DNA of 64,000 nt from Sepioteuthis lessoniana (GCA_963585895.1 OY757911.1:95211148-95275147); one strand, 5' to 3'; positions 35,965 to 46,017 are shown, numbered from the stretch's first letter. Notes: generated by a model from the letters alone, not told the origin. Numbers and translations: made by a program.

Positions 35965-36505
35965 TCATGTCGTGCTGGTTGCACGGATATCCCTGACCCT
36001 CTCTCGCCACTTTCCCCTATCGTTCATCGCCTCAGGCAGGTCTTCTGGACAACATCCCGTATCCTCACATAGTTGCTGAATGTATGTTCGTGCTGGTCAT
36101 CCTGCTTTTGCACGGCCATGTTTGAGGGTTCATAAGAGTACATCACTTATGAATTCGTCCCTTCTCCTGCAGTGTCCTGCATGTCTGGTTCGTCGAACTT
36201 GAATAGTTTTCGTGATAGGTGGCAGGTGGCCGTACAGTTGGTGTCTTGTGGGGTGTTGCCGCCGGGACTTGTTCAAGATTGCACGCAGCATTCTTGTGTA
36301 ATTGCCGTCTAGCTTCTTCACCAGCCGTTTTGTTAGAATCCATGTAGTGCATCCATATAGCAGTATCGATGCGACCGCTACCTGGAAGAAACTGCGTTTC
36401 ATTTAATCGGTTAGGTCTGGTTTCCATAAAATCGATAGCCTATTGTTAGCTGTCCACGCTTTCGTTAACCTCGTGTCGATGTCCTTTTCGGTTGATGCGA
36501 CACTG
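35962..36505 (-). pseudogene. RTE-type LINE ORF2 C-terminus
   Basis: Minus-strand fragment. It carries a well-kept stretch MKRSFFQVAVASILLYGCTT, ILTKRLVKKLDGNYTRMLRA, HPTRHQLYGHLPPITKTIQV, RHAGHCRRRDEFISDVLL, after which the conserved tryptophan codon is a stop (TGA). The remaining tail (family REKWRERVRDI) continues in another frame to the (TA)n array. Upstream, the STEND-like block at 36430-36500 ends abruptly at the hairpin at 36511. It is a 5'-truncated, only mildly decayed insertion. Confidence 0.85.
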
Positions 36506-36510
36506 CTGCT

Positions 36511-36590
36511 ATTAGAGCAAAGTGAAAAGCACACATATATACATATATATATATATATGTATATATGTGTGCTTTTCGCTTTGCTCTAAT
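36511..36590. repeat. 80-bp near-perfect hairpin
   Basis: Two 40-nt arms, attagagcaaagtgaaaagc... and its reverse complement, with one mismatch (t/c, a G:U pair in RNA) and no spacer. The inner part is a TA-rich palindrome. It sits exactly at the 5' truncation point of the RTE fragment and is followed by (TA)n. Confidence 0.85.
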
Positions 36591-36691
36591 ATATATATAT
36601 ATATATATATATATGTACGCACGTGTGTGTGTGTCTGTGTATCATTGATATTGCGAGTGAATATATTATATGTATATATATTTACCAACGC

Positions 36692-36950
36692 TCAGTAATA
36701 GTTGGATATGACATATGGTCATTTTTAATTGGAGTTTAATAAATTTGAATTCAGAGTCTTCCTCTCTTCAGACCGGTTTGCATACCAAGTTTGAAGATCC
36801 GAATTTTCCCTACTATTTAATTAAAGATCGAGGAAGAATTGTTGGACATATACATTTCCGGACCTTACTAGACTTATGTGAAATGAAAACAGTCTCGATT
36901 CAACGTACCAATTTTTCATAACGATAACCACTACACTACGAACTCTGCCA
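36692..36950 (-). mobile_element. tRNA-derived SINE family 1, diverged
   Basis: Minus-strand copy aligned end to end with 37580-37890 and 14159-14442, from tail 'tttaccaacgctcagtaata' to a degenerate tRNA-like head at the right ('cgataaccactacactacga'). It adjoins TA-rich sequence on both sides. Confidence 0.65.
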
Positions 36951-36955
36951 AAATG

Positions 36956-36957
<2 letters not shown>

Positions 36958-36997
<40 letters not shown>
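36958..36997. repeat. (TA)n microsatellite
   Basis: About 20 TA units. Confidence 0.95.
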
Positions 36998-37000
<3 letters not shown>

Positions 37001-37579
37001 GAATAATATGAGTTATCAGTTATTTTGATATATTTTGTTAACAAATGTATATTTCTCTGAGAGAATAAGGAATAAAACATCAAATCACCAACATGAAAGA
37101 CGTGTATGCATATTACAAAAGTTGGAACATAAAATAATAAAATAAGATTTTAATACAACCTAAATTCTCCTTGAGTTTTCACGAAGCTATTTGTATAAAA
37201 GTGAAAGACGTTTATGTATTGAAAGCTGCTTTGCAGCTTTGAAAGAGCTTTTTTACGCCTTATGTCTGAGTACACTGACTGAACTGCTTTCCCTCTTACA
37301 ATATACATATCTATATATATATATATATATATAAATATATATGTATATATATTATATCACAAGTAGATATGAAGAAACCGACTGAAACATACTTTGATTT
37401 TACACAAGCTTATATTTACAATTCTTTGAATACGTATAGGTCAGAAAAATTGTTTCAAAGAATAAATTTATACACGGATTATTGTGGTTTGCATATCTTG
37501 TTATTTTATGGCATATCATATCTTCGTAGGTTATTCGATATCAAGAGCATTCTTGTAGATGAGAAGTTGTTGAGTATAA

Positions 37580-37890
37580 GAAGGTGCCCCTGGTGCAATG
37601 GTTATCGTCGTAGGAAATGGACACGGCAACACGAGTTCAAATCCTGGACGAGACAGATTGCATTCCACATAGCACTAATACACTTGCGAAAGGTATGAAT
37701 CCAATTATTCTCACTCCAACTATGGGTAAATAGTAGGACAGACAGGGTTCTGCAGCAATAGTGAGGCAATTAGTCCAGGAGAAGGAATACTCTGAGTTCA
37801 AACCTGTTAAACTCCACTTAAACAATTGACCTTGTGTCATATCCTACTCGAGCAGAGGGATTGGTAAATAGGATAAGAAGGTTTATACCT
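37580..37890 (+). mobile_element. tRNA-derived SINE family 1, best-preserved copy
   Basis: Full-length plus-strand SINE. The tRNA-like head GGTGCCCCTGGTGCAATGG provides an A-box-like site and GAGTTCAAATCC (37633-37644) the B-box. The body is 'aaaggtatgaatcc..attattctc' and 'taaatagtaggacagacagg', and the tail 'cgagcagagggattggtaaa'. Segments 37739-37789 and 37827-37885 recur unchanged at 39905-39955 (direct) and 39968-40026 (inverted). Confidence 0.8.
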
Positions 37891-38690
37891 TTTCTAATTG
37901 TCCACCAGAAAGTTAACGTAGTAGCAAACTGGGACTTTTTTCGTAAGATGTCACAGTCTAGAAATTTAGTCACGATGCAACGAGAACTGCCCAGATCCTA
38001 TGAATTATTCGAGTATTTTTTTTAATATGCGCAAGTGTACTTTTATATTATTTCTTAAAAATAAAAAATACCATTTTGTATTTTCAAAATTGAGGAAGCA
38101 TCCATGCAAATACTGGTCTCTCAGACACTTCTTATCCACAGTCCTCCTGACCTTTAACTACAATTGCTATCTCCGTCACCTTCATGTAATCATCAGCTTT
38201 ATGGCAAATTGTAATGGTTTGTCAATTTGTTTTCTTTTTTTCTTTTGTTTCTTCCCGCTGTGAACAGTTGTAAAAGCAACATTTACTAGTGGAAAGTTCT
38301 CTTTTTTCTTCTTATCCAACACTGTGTCTAGTCTTCTTGTTGGGACTGGGTGGTTCATTATCTCAAAATCGAAGTGAGTTTCATGAATTTTCTTTTTCTA
38401 GGACAAATTCAGATTTGTAAATACATCATATGTAAGTATGGCCAAATTTTAATATTTTGCACAATTCCCATTGAATCAACGACTGATATAGTCATATCTA
38501 CTTTTTTATTTCTTTTGTGCCGGTTTTCTCCATTATATGATTAAAGCTTTCATATTTATGAATGAATGAATTAATTAATCAATAATCATTTTTATTTGGA
38601 TTCAAAGTTAATTTAATCCTGATTTGAATTGAAATTTAGCGTATTGTTTTAAATTTTAGAAGGAGAATGCAGAAATTCCCCGTTTGAAAT
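37891..38690. other. Unassigned AT-rich sequence
   Basis: No gene or repeat recognised. Confidence 0.4.
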
Positions 38691-38691
38691 A

Positions 38692-38915
38692 AAAAAAAAG
38701 TAACGATGGCGACCGTAGTGGAGACAACCAAACGGCTCCCTTTTCAATAGCTACTAACCGAAGTGTACAGGAAGGCGCTACTCCTTTCCCTGGATTGCTT
38801 CACTTTACCCTCGATACGTACTTTATATTGCAGAGTGTTAAGCAAGGAGGTATCAAGTACCATTGTTAAAATCTTTGGTATGACGCGACCCAGGTCGCCC
38901 GGATCATTGGCGTTT
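38692..38915 (-). mobile_element. tRNA-derived SINE family 3, head damaged
   Basis: Minus-strand copy. The tail at left is 'gatggcgaccgtagtggaga ... ggctcccttttcaatagcta', followed by the body 'tccctggattgcttcacttt' and 'gtatcaagtaccattgtt'. The B-box region is shortened (cgacccaggtcgcccggatc), so the tRNA-like head is incomplete. It aligns with 42474-42722. Confidence 0.65.
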
Positions 38916-38919
38916 GAAA

Positions 38920-39494
38920 TAGAAGTCTTTACTTTTGCTTTGATAGGGCATTTGATTAAATATGTCCGCTGTATCACAATGTTTTATTGACGAATCTTAT
39001 TTATTTCTGAACATAAAAAAATGTAACAAGAGTATGAGACTTGATACGTTTTAAAAATATAACGTGAAATGAAAACGTTTTATTTCTTTATGGTCATAGT
39101 TTTTGGAAAGGTAGGATAATATTAATAGTAAACCTGAAAAAATAAAATTAAACATAGATTTGTTGAAATATGGATTGCAATAATTACATTTTAGAGTTGA
39201 TCTACTTTCTTCCTCAGGATGAATAGATTTCAATTCAAAATATTTCTTGAGGATCTTAAATAATTCTTGAATTGTTACCGAAAAAAACATTTCCATGAGC
39301 AGATTAAGATGTCCCTTGTTATCAGAAACAAATGTTTAACTGTGTTTTCATCCAATTTGGAGTGGTATATCTGGGAGTAGAAACAGAGGCATGCCGGAGA
39401 ATGAAGATATCCTTTGGCAAATGAAGAGCTCGAAATAGTCGAGAGAGGATTCGCTGATATTTTAAAATGGGTATTCTTTGCTTACAGTTTTCCC

Positions 39495-39495
<1 letters not shown>
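38920..39495. other. Unassigned AT-rich sequence
   Basis: No feature recognised. Confidence 0.4.

Positions 39496-39497
<2 letters not shown>

Positions 39498-39570
<73 letters not shown>
39498..39570. repeat. (TA)n microsatellite
   Basis: TA array with one interruption, on the left of the foldback element. Confidence 0.95.
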
Positions 39571-39573
<3 letters not shown>

Positions 39574-39797
39574 GCAAGTTTTGTTTAAGACGATGGAATA
39601 CTGTTCATCAATTTTCTTTTTTTCTTTTTAAGTCTCCTCGTTATTTTCCTTGTGTCGAGGTCTAGATGATAAAGGAGTTGTCCCATGCCTTCCTATAGCA
39701 TCTAGATCCCGACACAAGGAAACTAATATGGAGACTTGAAAACGTAAAATTAAAAATAGAAAACACTTTTCCATCATGCTTAACAAAATTTGCTTGA
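39571..39797. mobile_element. Foldback element with roughly 95-bp arms
   Basis: The left arm (39571-39666, caagcaagttttgtttaaga ... tgtgtcgaggtctagatg) is inverted in the right arm (39698-39797), with substitutions and small indels, around a loop of about 30 bp. It lies between two (TA)n arrays. No coding sequence is present. It could be a foldback or MITE-like element. Transcription would give a long imperfect hairpin. Confidence 0.65.
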
Positions 39798-39812
39798 ATA
39801 ATAACTTACTGC

Positions 39813-39828
39813 CAAAATATACACTCTT

Positions 39829-39899
<71 letters not shown>

Positions 39900-40053
39900 C
39901 TAATCAGACAGGGTTCTGCAGCAATAGTGAGGCAATTAGTCCAGGAGAAGGAATATTGATATTACTTTAAACCTTCTTATCCTATTTACCAATCCCTCTG
40001 CTCGAGTAGGATATGACACAAGGTCATATATATAATAAAGAGTGTATATTTTG
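39813..40053. other. Template-switch-like rearrangement at the 5' edge of a Penelope fragment
   Basis: Perfect 27-nt inverted repeat (39813-39839 and 40027-40053) enclosing a (TA)n array (39830-39897), a 51-bp exact direct copy of SINE sequence 37739-37789 (39905-39955), a 12-nt piece (ttgatattactt) identical to Penelope coding sequence near 40083, and a 59-bp exact inverted copy of SINE sequence 37827-37885 (39968-40026). Confidence 0.8.
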
Positions 40054-41027
40054 AGAAATTTATTTTAAAAATAACTGATTATCTTGATATTACTTTAAAC
40101 TTATATAGTGGAACAGTATCTCCATTTAGAAAAAGGAACCAGGATCTGCGTTATGTAAACAGGGGATCTAATCACCCAATACAGATATTTAAACATGTAC
40201 CTAAAGGAATAGAGCATAGATTATCTAATAACTCCTCCAACAGGGAAATTTTTGAACGAACTAAGCAGGAATATGAGGAGGCTCTAAAAAATGACGGATA
40301 TAGGGTTAATTTAGAATATAAGAATAGGGATAGAATTGGAACACAAGGTAGGAGAAATAGACCTAGAAAAATCTTATGGTTTAATCCCCCTTACAACATG
40401 GAAGTAGTTAATAACTTGGGAAAAGAGTTCTTCAAGATATTAAAAAGAAACTTCCCTAGTGGGAGCCAATTATATAAGATATTTAATAAGAATTGTATTA
40501 AATTAAGTTACAGTTGCATGCCAAACATTAATGGAATAATAAATAGGAGTAATATAGCCAACTTAGGTACAAAGAAGCATAAGGTGATTGACAAATGCAA
40601 CTGTAGGGATAAGGTTAGGTGTCCTCTCGAGGGAAAGTGTAAGCAGGAGGGTGTAGTGTATAAAGTAGAGGTATATACTGATTCGAATAATAAGAGAGAT
40701 AAAAAGATATATTTTGGGTCAACCCAAGGGGATTTTAAAACTAGGTACTATAACCATAGAACAAGTTTTTCGCACGAAAGATATAGGTATAGCACTGCTT
40801 TATCTAGTTATGTGTGGGAGATTAAGGAAAAAATGGGAGTAGATCCGATAATGAAATGGGAAGTAATAAAGAAATGCCGCAAATATAGGGCAGGTAATAG
40901 AACCTGTAATCTTTGTATGGAGGAAAAATTGATAATAGCAGATTGTAAAAGTAAGAATATGCTAAACAAAAGATCGGAGGTGTTGAATAGTTGTAAACAC
41001 AAAAGAGCGTGGTTACTATATAATTAA
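40038..41027 (+). CDS. Penelope-like element protein, 3' part with GIY-YIG endonuclease (5' truncated)
   Basis: Undamaged reading frame of about 330 codons. The frame is open from 40017 (TGA at 40014) and ends at TAA 41025-41027. The first ATG, at 40398, is internal, because family similarity starts further up: YLDITLNL..GTVSPFRKRN (RT end), YVNRGSNHPIQIFKHVPKGI and WFNPPYN. Counted from that ATG come LYKIFNKNCIKLSYSCMPN (25-43), a zinc-finger-like Cys cluster (C67, C69, C75, C81) and a GIY-YIG nuclease: VYK 87-89, YFG 105-107, R116, N119-H120, and E175 or E176 after CNLC. Nuclease of this type nicks target DNA for reverse transcription. The upstream RT is missing behind the rearranged junction. 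No stops suggests recent insertion. Confidence 0.85.
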   Translation, partial: KSVYFEKFILKITDYLDITLNLYSGTVSPFRKRNQDLRYVNRGSNHPIQIFKHVPKGIEHRLSNNSSNREIFERTKQEYEEALKNDGYRVNLEYKNRDRIGTQGRRNRPRKILWFNPPYNMEVVNNLGKEFFKILKRNFPSGSQLYKIFNKNCIKLSYSCMPNINGIINRSNIANLGTKKHKVIDKCNCRDKVRCPLEGKCKQEGVVYKVEVYTDSNNKRDKKIYFGSTQGDFKTRYYNHRTSFSHERYRYSTALSSYVWEIKEKMGVDPIMKWEVIKKCRKYRAGNRTCNLCMEEKLIIADCKSKNMLNKRSEVLNSCKHKRAWLLYN

Positions 41028-41153
41028 GAAATGTTATAGGTTTATTTTTATTTTTTTTATTTTATTTATTTATTTATTTTTTTTTTATGCAAATTTTAGG
41101 ATAGGTGGAGGTTTTTGGTGAATAAAGGCAATTTCTCCTTAGAATGGTTTAGG

Positions 41154-41226
41154 CGAAACTTCCTGATGATCCGTTAAGGTGAAACTTTAGTAGAAGATTT
41201 TCGACTAGCGATTTAAGTTAATTCTA
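41154..41226 (+). repeat. Penelope 3' repeat unit, direct copy
   Basis: 73 bp beginning cgaaacttcctgatgatccg, located 127 bp after the stop codon of the GIY-YIG protein and ending in a (TA)n run. It is identical to the right arm of the palindrome at 41519-41668. It contains CTGATGA (41163-41169) followed 11 nt later by GAAA (41181-41184), a hammerhead-like core with a weak stem II. Confidence 0.85.
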
Positions 41227-41248
41227 TATATATATATATATATATATT

Positions 41249-41518
41249 TCCTAAACAATTATCTACCAGTATTCACGGTACCAGAAAAAACAAAAAAACC
41301 CTGGCCAGGAACAAGAGATAAAAATATCTCGAATCACGGTCCAGAGGAAAAAGAAAAAGTTTTTTGGGTAAAAAAGAAAGAAAAGACCAACCTCGTCCTA
41401 CTCCTTGAAAAAAATCAAGGGGTACTAAGTCAGTGGCCAAAAGAAAACTAAAAAACCCTCCGCGAATACTGCAATGCTATAATTACTAAAGTGCTCAACA
41501 TTAACCAATGGAGCCAAT
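41249..41518 (-). other. Possible 5' part of a second Penelope-like copy
   Basis: Sequence between the two sets of 73-bp repeats. In minus orientation it directly follows a repeat unit, as the leader of a Penelope-like element would follow its pseudo-LTR. No reading frame with a known motif is visible. The assignment rests only on position. Confidence 0.35.
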
Positions 41519-41660
41519 TATAGAATTAACTTAAATCGCTAGTCGAAAATCTTCTACTAAAGTTTCACCTTAACGGATCATCAGGAAGTTTCGCGAAACT
41601 TCCTGATGATCCGTTAAGGTGAAACTTTAGTAGAAGATTTTCGACTAGCGATTTAAGTTA

Positions 41661-41668
<8 letters not shown>
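41519..41668. repeat. Perfect 150-bp palindrome of Penelope 3' units
   Basis: Left arm 41519-41593 and right arm 41594-41668 are exact reverse complements with no spacer, centred on tttcg|cgaaa. Each arm is the 73-bp unit also present at 41154-41226 plus two bases. (TA)n follows at 41666-41704. The exact identity of three units points to a recent event. Confidence 0.95.
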
Positions 41669-41704
<36 letters not shown>

Positions 41705-41707
<3 letters not shown>

Positions 41708-42470
41708 ACCTTCATTTCCACTTGTCTAAAGGTTTAAGACAAAAGCAATTGTTTTAGATATTTCCGAAACCATAAGAATTTATCGACTGAAAACCTTTCG
41801 ACTCACTCGGTTAAACGAAAAGAAAGAAAAGAAAGAGGATGAGAAGATGGATGAAATTAAGAAAGGTTGAAGAGAAGTGTAAACTGAAGAATTGTGAAAG
41901 AACGTGAAGTCACGCAGACTAAAGAGAAGACTGAGACATAGGAAAGAATAATGAAAAAGTAAATAAAAAGAGAAAAGATAAGAGAAGAGGGTTGAGTAAG
42001 TTACCTTATTAATTACGCGTAAAGATAACATTTATATTTGAATTCTTAAATTGTCTTGTGATACCATAACAGTGAATGCGTCATAATCCATAATTCAGTT
42101 GCGTGATAAATATAAACTGAGAGTTTTAAAAAATAGTGAAACATCCTAGGCACTGTGAGCTTTGAAAAATGGTGAAACATCCAAGGCACTGTGACCTTTG
42201 CAAAATGGTTAGGTATTTTTACGTTATTAATTGTAAAGAAAATCAATGAAATGTAACGCCCGCATGCATGCGAATAAGTTTTTAAGATGCTGATAGACAT
42301 AAATTTTGTTAAGCTTTTAAAACAAGTTGAGTTGTCTGAAATTTGTCTACTGTTCTTGTGAATTCACTATTTAAATTCACACGAAATAAAAAGGAATTGG
42401 TGTGATTTAACCTATAACAAACTGACTTTTGAATACCTAATAAAATAAAAGTTCATATTATGAATCAAGT
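41705..42470. other. Unassigned sequence with a short tandem duplication
   Basis: Mostly AT-rich and purine-rich. A roughly 37-bp unit is duplicated at 42132-42205 (gtgaaacatcc.aggcactgtga...). No gene recognised. Confidence 0.45.
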
Positions 42471-42473
42471 AAG

Positions 42474-42722
42474 TTGGCAACTGTTGTTGAGGGCAACCCG
42501 AAGGTTCACTTTTCATTAGCTACTACTCAAAGGTGCAAGGGAGGGCGCTACTCGTTTCCCTGGATTGCTTCAGATACACTTGATGCGTACATTATAATGC
42601 TGAGTTTTAATCAAGGAAGCATCTAGTACCATTTTTTTGAGTCTTTGGTATGTCTCGACCAAGGACTGAACCCCGGTCTCCCAGACCATTGACAAACACT
42701 CTACTCACTATGGCGATAGGCC
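42474..42722 (-). mobile_element. tRNA-derived SINE family 3
   Basis: Full-length minus-strand copy. In sense orientation the head contains 'gagtagagtgtttgtcaatg' and a B-box-like GGGGTTCAGTCC. Then come 'atggtactagatgcttcctt', 'gcaatccagggaaacgagta' and the tail 'gaaccttcgggttgccctca'. Confidence 0.75.
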
Positions 42723-42724
42723 GG

Positions 42725-43968
42725 AGCAGTAGGTTAATCTACTGGTTATAAAGAATCATGTTCGACTTATAGAAAAAGAATGAGTATTCGTGTCAAATAT
42801 TTATCTAATCCACATTTTAAAAAAAGATGGAAAAAACCGGGTAATAGCGACGACCCTTTTTCCGATTTTGATTAAATATTAGCAGAAAACACTGATTTAG
42901 TTATTTTCTCATCGGATGTCAGCATAGTTTTTCTGGGAGAATAAATCAGAATTAAAAAGTAAACTTTTCATTTTGAAAAATTCCTGTGCTTTTCATTTTG
43001 TTAAAAATCACAGGAGAATATTTACAGAGCCGATTTTAATAACAAAATGTCATTCATAATTTTTGCCTTTTTGATTGGCAATGAATTAAACCAGTTGTTA
43101 ATCGGATAGGACCTTTCTCTGAGACGCATGATACAGTATAAAAAATGAATGGAATTATAGTAAACTAAATAAACCTCAGCAATATAAAGTAAGGGTCAAG
43201 GTTAAAGTCGGTCAACCCAAGGATTGGAGAATTGACCTCCCCTACACACCGGTGTGGTAGATATTGAAAAAGGAGACTTCGGGTCACCTCGACTAATATT
43301 CGCTTTTAGTGATTTGTTCTTTTGTATTGAGGAATATTTTTGAACAATAGGAATCTCATAAAATCAAGCATATGAATTTCCACTTTGTAATTAATTAGTG
43401 GTTAAATGGCAACGGATCGATAGACATGATATTTTAATGAGTTTTTTCTATAGGTCATTCTAGATCAACCATTTCAAATTTCGATAATTGTATTAATAAT
43501 ATCGATTAATCTAAAATCAATAATAATATTTATTGACGAGTATTTTTTTCTCAATTAAAACATTTATTTCAACTGAAAATTATCAGCAGCATACTTAACA
43601 TATCTTTTACTTCTTGGTGAAATGATACTTTTATGTCACTGTTTTTTTTTTCTTTTTTGTGTATGTTGTATGTGTGTTTTTTTAATTCTAAATATTATTC
43701 TGAAATCAAATAATATATTTAATTCTATTGATTATTTGGATATAATTATTTAGAATTTTCATCAAAATATTTTAAAAACATTTCCGTCGGGCTTTTTTCA
43801 ATAAAATATAACTACCAATCTGATTAATCTAATTCTAAAGCACTATGTCGAAGAAAATATCTTTCTTGATATTGAATTGATAAAATGTCTCTTTAATTTT
43901 ACGGCACATTGTGATAGAAAAACTTCAATTACACAACTCTGAATTATTTATAACAACAAATGAAAATA

Positions 43969-43970
<2 letters not shown>
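42725..43970. other. Unassigned sequence with a SINE 3 tail fragment
   Basis: AT-rich DNA. 43250-43310 resembles the SINE family 3 tail (ggtagatattgaaaaagg...cttcgggtcacctcgac), next to a 'caccggtgtgg' stretch shared with repeat D. Nothing else is recognised. Confidence 0.45.
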
Positions 43971-43972
<2 letters not shown>

Positions 43973-44060
<88 letters not shown>

Positions 44061-44064
44061 GTGT
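43973..44064. repeat. (TA)n-(TG)n compound microsatellite
   Basis: About 28 TA units followed by about 17 TG units. Confidence 0.95.
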
Positions 44065-44204
44065 ATTTTCGCAGCATTTCTTCATTAATACAAATTTCGG
44101 TAAATATAATAGACATTTTCTGTGTACATATTTCCTTGTTGATCCTTTCATAATGCCGTATTGTTTTTATAGTATTCGGCGGCAATTGATTGATATATTT
44201 TCCA

Positions 44205-44252
44205 TTATTGTTTATTTCCCAAGTACTTTCTGCTCGACTTTGGGTCATCCTC
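44205..44252 (-). other. Short conserved motif shared with 45785-45835
   Basis: The minus strand reads CTGAGGATGACCCAAAGTCG then AGAAAGTACTTGGGAAATAA. The block GAAAGTACTTGGGAAA recurs at 45810-45825 behind a similar GAxGATGGC stem-like stretch. This may be an untranslated part of another retroelement family. No coding part is recognisable beside it. Confidence 0.35.
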
Positions 44253-44514
44253 AGGGATGATGTATTACAAAAGTGATGCAACTTTTGTGTGTACATTAAT
44301 ACTTTGTAAGAAGAAGAGTATCAGGGCCGTTCCAGTGTGTAGCGTTTACTTTTAAAATTGTTCTATAAATAGTGTCAGCAGCTAAAGAATTTTAAGTACA
44401 TTAGCCATGGTTTGAAAATTAATTCTGTCAAGGTTTGGTTGCATGTTTCTAATATGTAGTGCTTCGAGAATCTGTATTTTTTTTTGTTATATTGATGTTC
44501 TAATCGTGTTATAT

Positions 44515-44518
<4 letters not shown>

Positions 44519-44565
<47 letters not shown>

Positions 44566-44570
44566 ATATT
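44519..44570. repeat. (TA)n microsatellite
   Basis: TA array with one interruption. Confidence 0.95.
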
Positions 44571-44574
44571 GTGG

Positions 44575-45375
44575 TCTTCAGATAAGACCGGTGGAAGAAT
44601 AGCTCAAAAACGGGTGATAGGTGAACGTTATTGTATTAGCAGAAAAAAGGAAGTCATACAAAAGAAGTACTAGCCGTTCTCGGCTTGAAGTCTGTCTGTC
44701 AAATATTTCGTAAGAAACGAGGAGTTGTCTTCCCCGAACGAGCAAGCTCAGAGAAATGTTTAGGTTGGACGAGTCCATCTTTGAAGTATGGTAGTATATG
44801 TCCCCATAACAATATATAGATTTAATTCAAACAGAAACTGTATTTTAAGACTGTTCCAATAACAGAGTTAACTCATGCATACACAAACAGAGATAAACCC
44901 ACTCATAAAGATGCACCAAAAAAAGACAAACACACAGTGAAGCACGCACATTTTTTTTACGATAATGGGTGCCGTTTATTTCAGGCCACGGTCATATCTC
45001 CCGAATTTCATGCACGTATAAATGCAGTTGTAGATGTGTCAGATGCGAGGATGGTATCAATGGAAATGTTGGCTCTGTCATTGAGATGCATAGATACACT
45101 GTCCATTTGATATCAATAGCCGAAAAGTAGATCAGCTTAAGGAATCTTAATGACACCTTAGAGCAAAGAGCTGCATGTCTAGTATCTTATTGCATGTGAC
45201 CAATCGATTACATTCGACGCTAAAGGAGATTTCATCGACTTTTTGACTATTCTTATTTACGAAGTCCCCCTAATTTCTTTATCAGCTGACCATGTAGGCA
45301 ATTTAGACCTGCTGGCCATCAATCAGGTAATATTGGGTTACATTATTCTTGTTACACGCTTCAAATGCACAAAAA
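44575..45375. other. Unassigned sequence
   Basis: No gene or repeat recognised. Confidence 0.4.
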
Positions 45376-45376
45376 A

Positions 45377-45378
<2 letters not shown>

Positions 45379-45427
<49 letters not shown>
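45379..45427. repeat. (CA)n microsatellite
   Basis: About 24 CA units. Confidence 0.95.
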
Positions 45428-45434
<7 letters not shown>

Positions 45435-45942
45435 GTATGTGTGTGTATTTATAAGAAACATTTTCTCTTTTAAACCTTCAGGATTAATAGGAGAGACACA
45501 TAGTTTTTGCCTCTTCCATCTTTGATCCATTCAAGTGTTCGTATGAGTCGTTTAAAATTACAGAATCTTGAACCTCTTTAAATAAGTACTAACAAACAAT
45601 TCTTGAAAAATATCAACTTTGTATATAGGAGACACATTCTTTAATGTCTGCAGCTTTTTTCCTGCCATTTTAACGTCTTAGCTCGAGTAAAATTCTTTTT
45701 TTCCCTTGCAATTTGTTCTCCCTCCTACTCATTTAATAAATGTATATGACTCATCATTATCTTTTTCATTTCATCATTAGCTCGCTCGAAGATGGCTCCA
45801 GTAGAGGCCGAAAGTACTTGGGAAAAATACGACGTCTTCCTAAATTCCTAAAAGTCAAACGATACATACGAAGAATTTAACGGATCAAAGACAGACACGA
45901 AGAGGCCGTCCTTTTCAATCAAACCCACGTGCGCGCGCGCGT

Positions 45943-46013
<71 letters not shown>
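45943..46013. repeat. (CA)n microsatellite
   Basis: About 35 CA units preceded by a short GC-alternating run (45930-45943). Confidence 0.95.

Positions 46014-46017
<4 letters not shown>

Noticed and set aside
37580..37655. Functional tRNA gene
   Set aside because: A- and B-box-like sites exist but no cloverleaf with acceptor pairing is visible, and the sequence continues into a repeated SINE body.
42129..42210. Possible CRISPR-like repeat
   Set aside because: Only two copies of a roughly 37-bp unit, directly adjacent without spacers, in a eukaryotic genome; it is a simple duplication.
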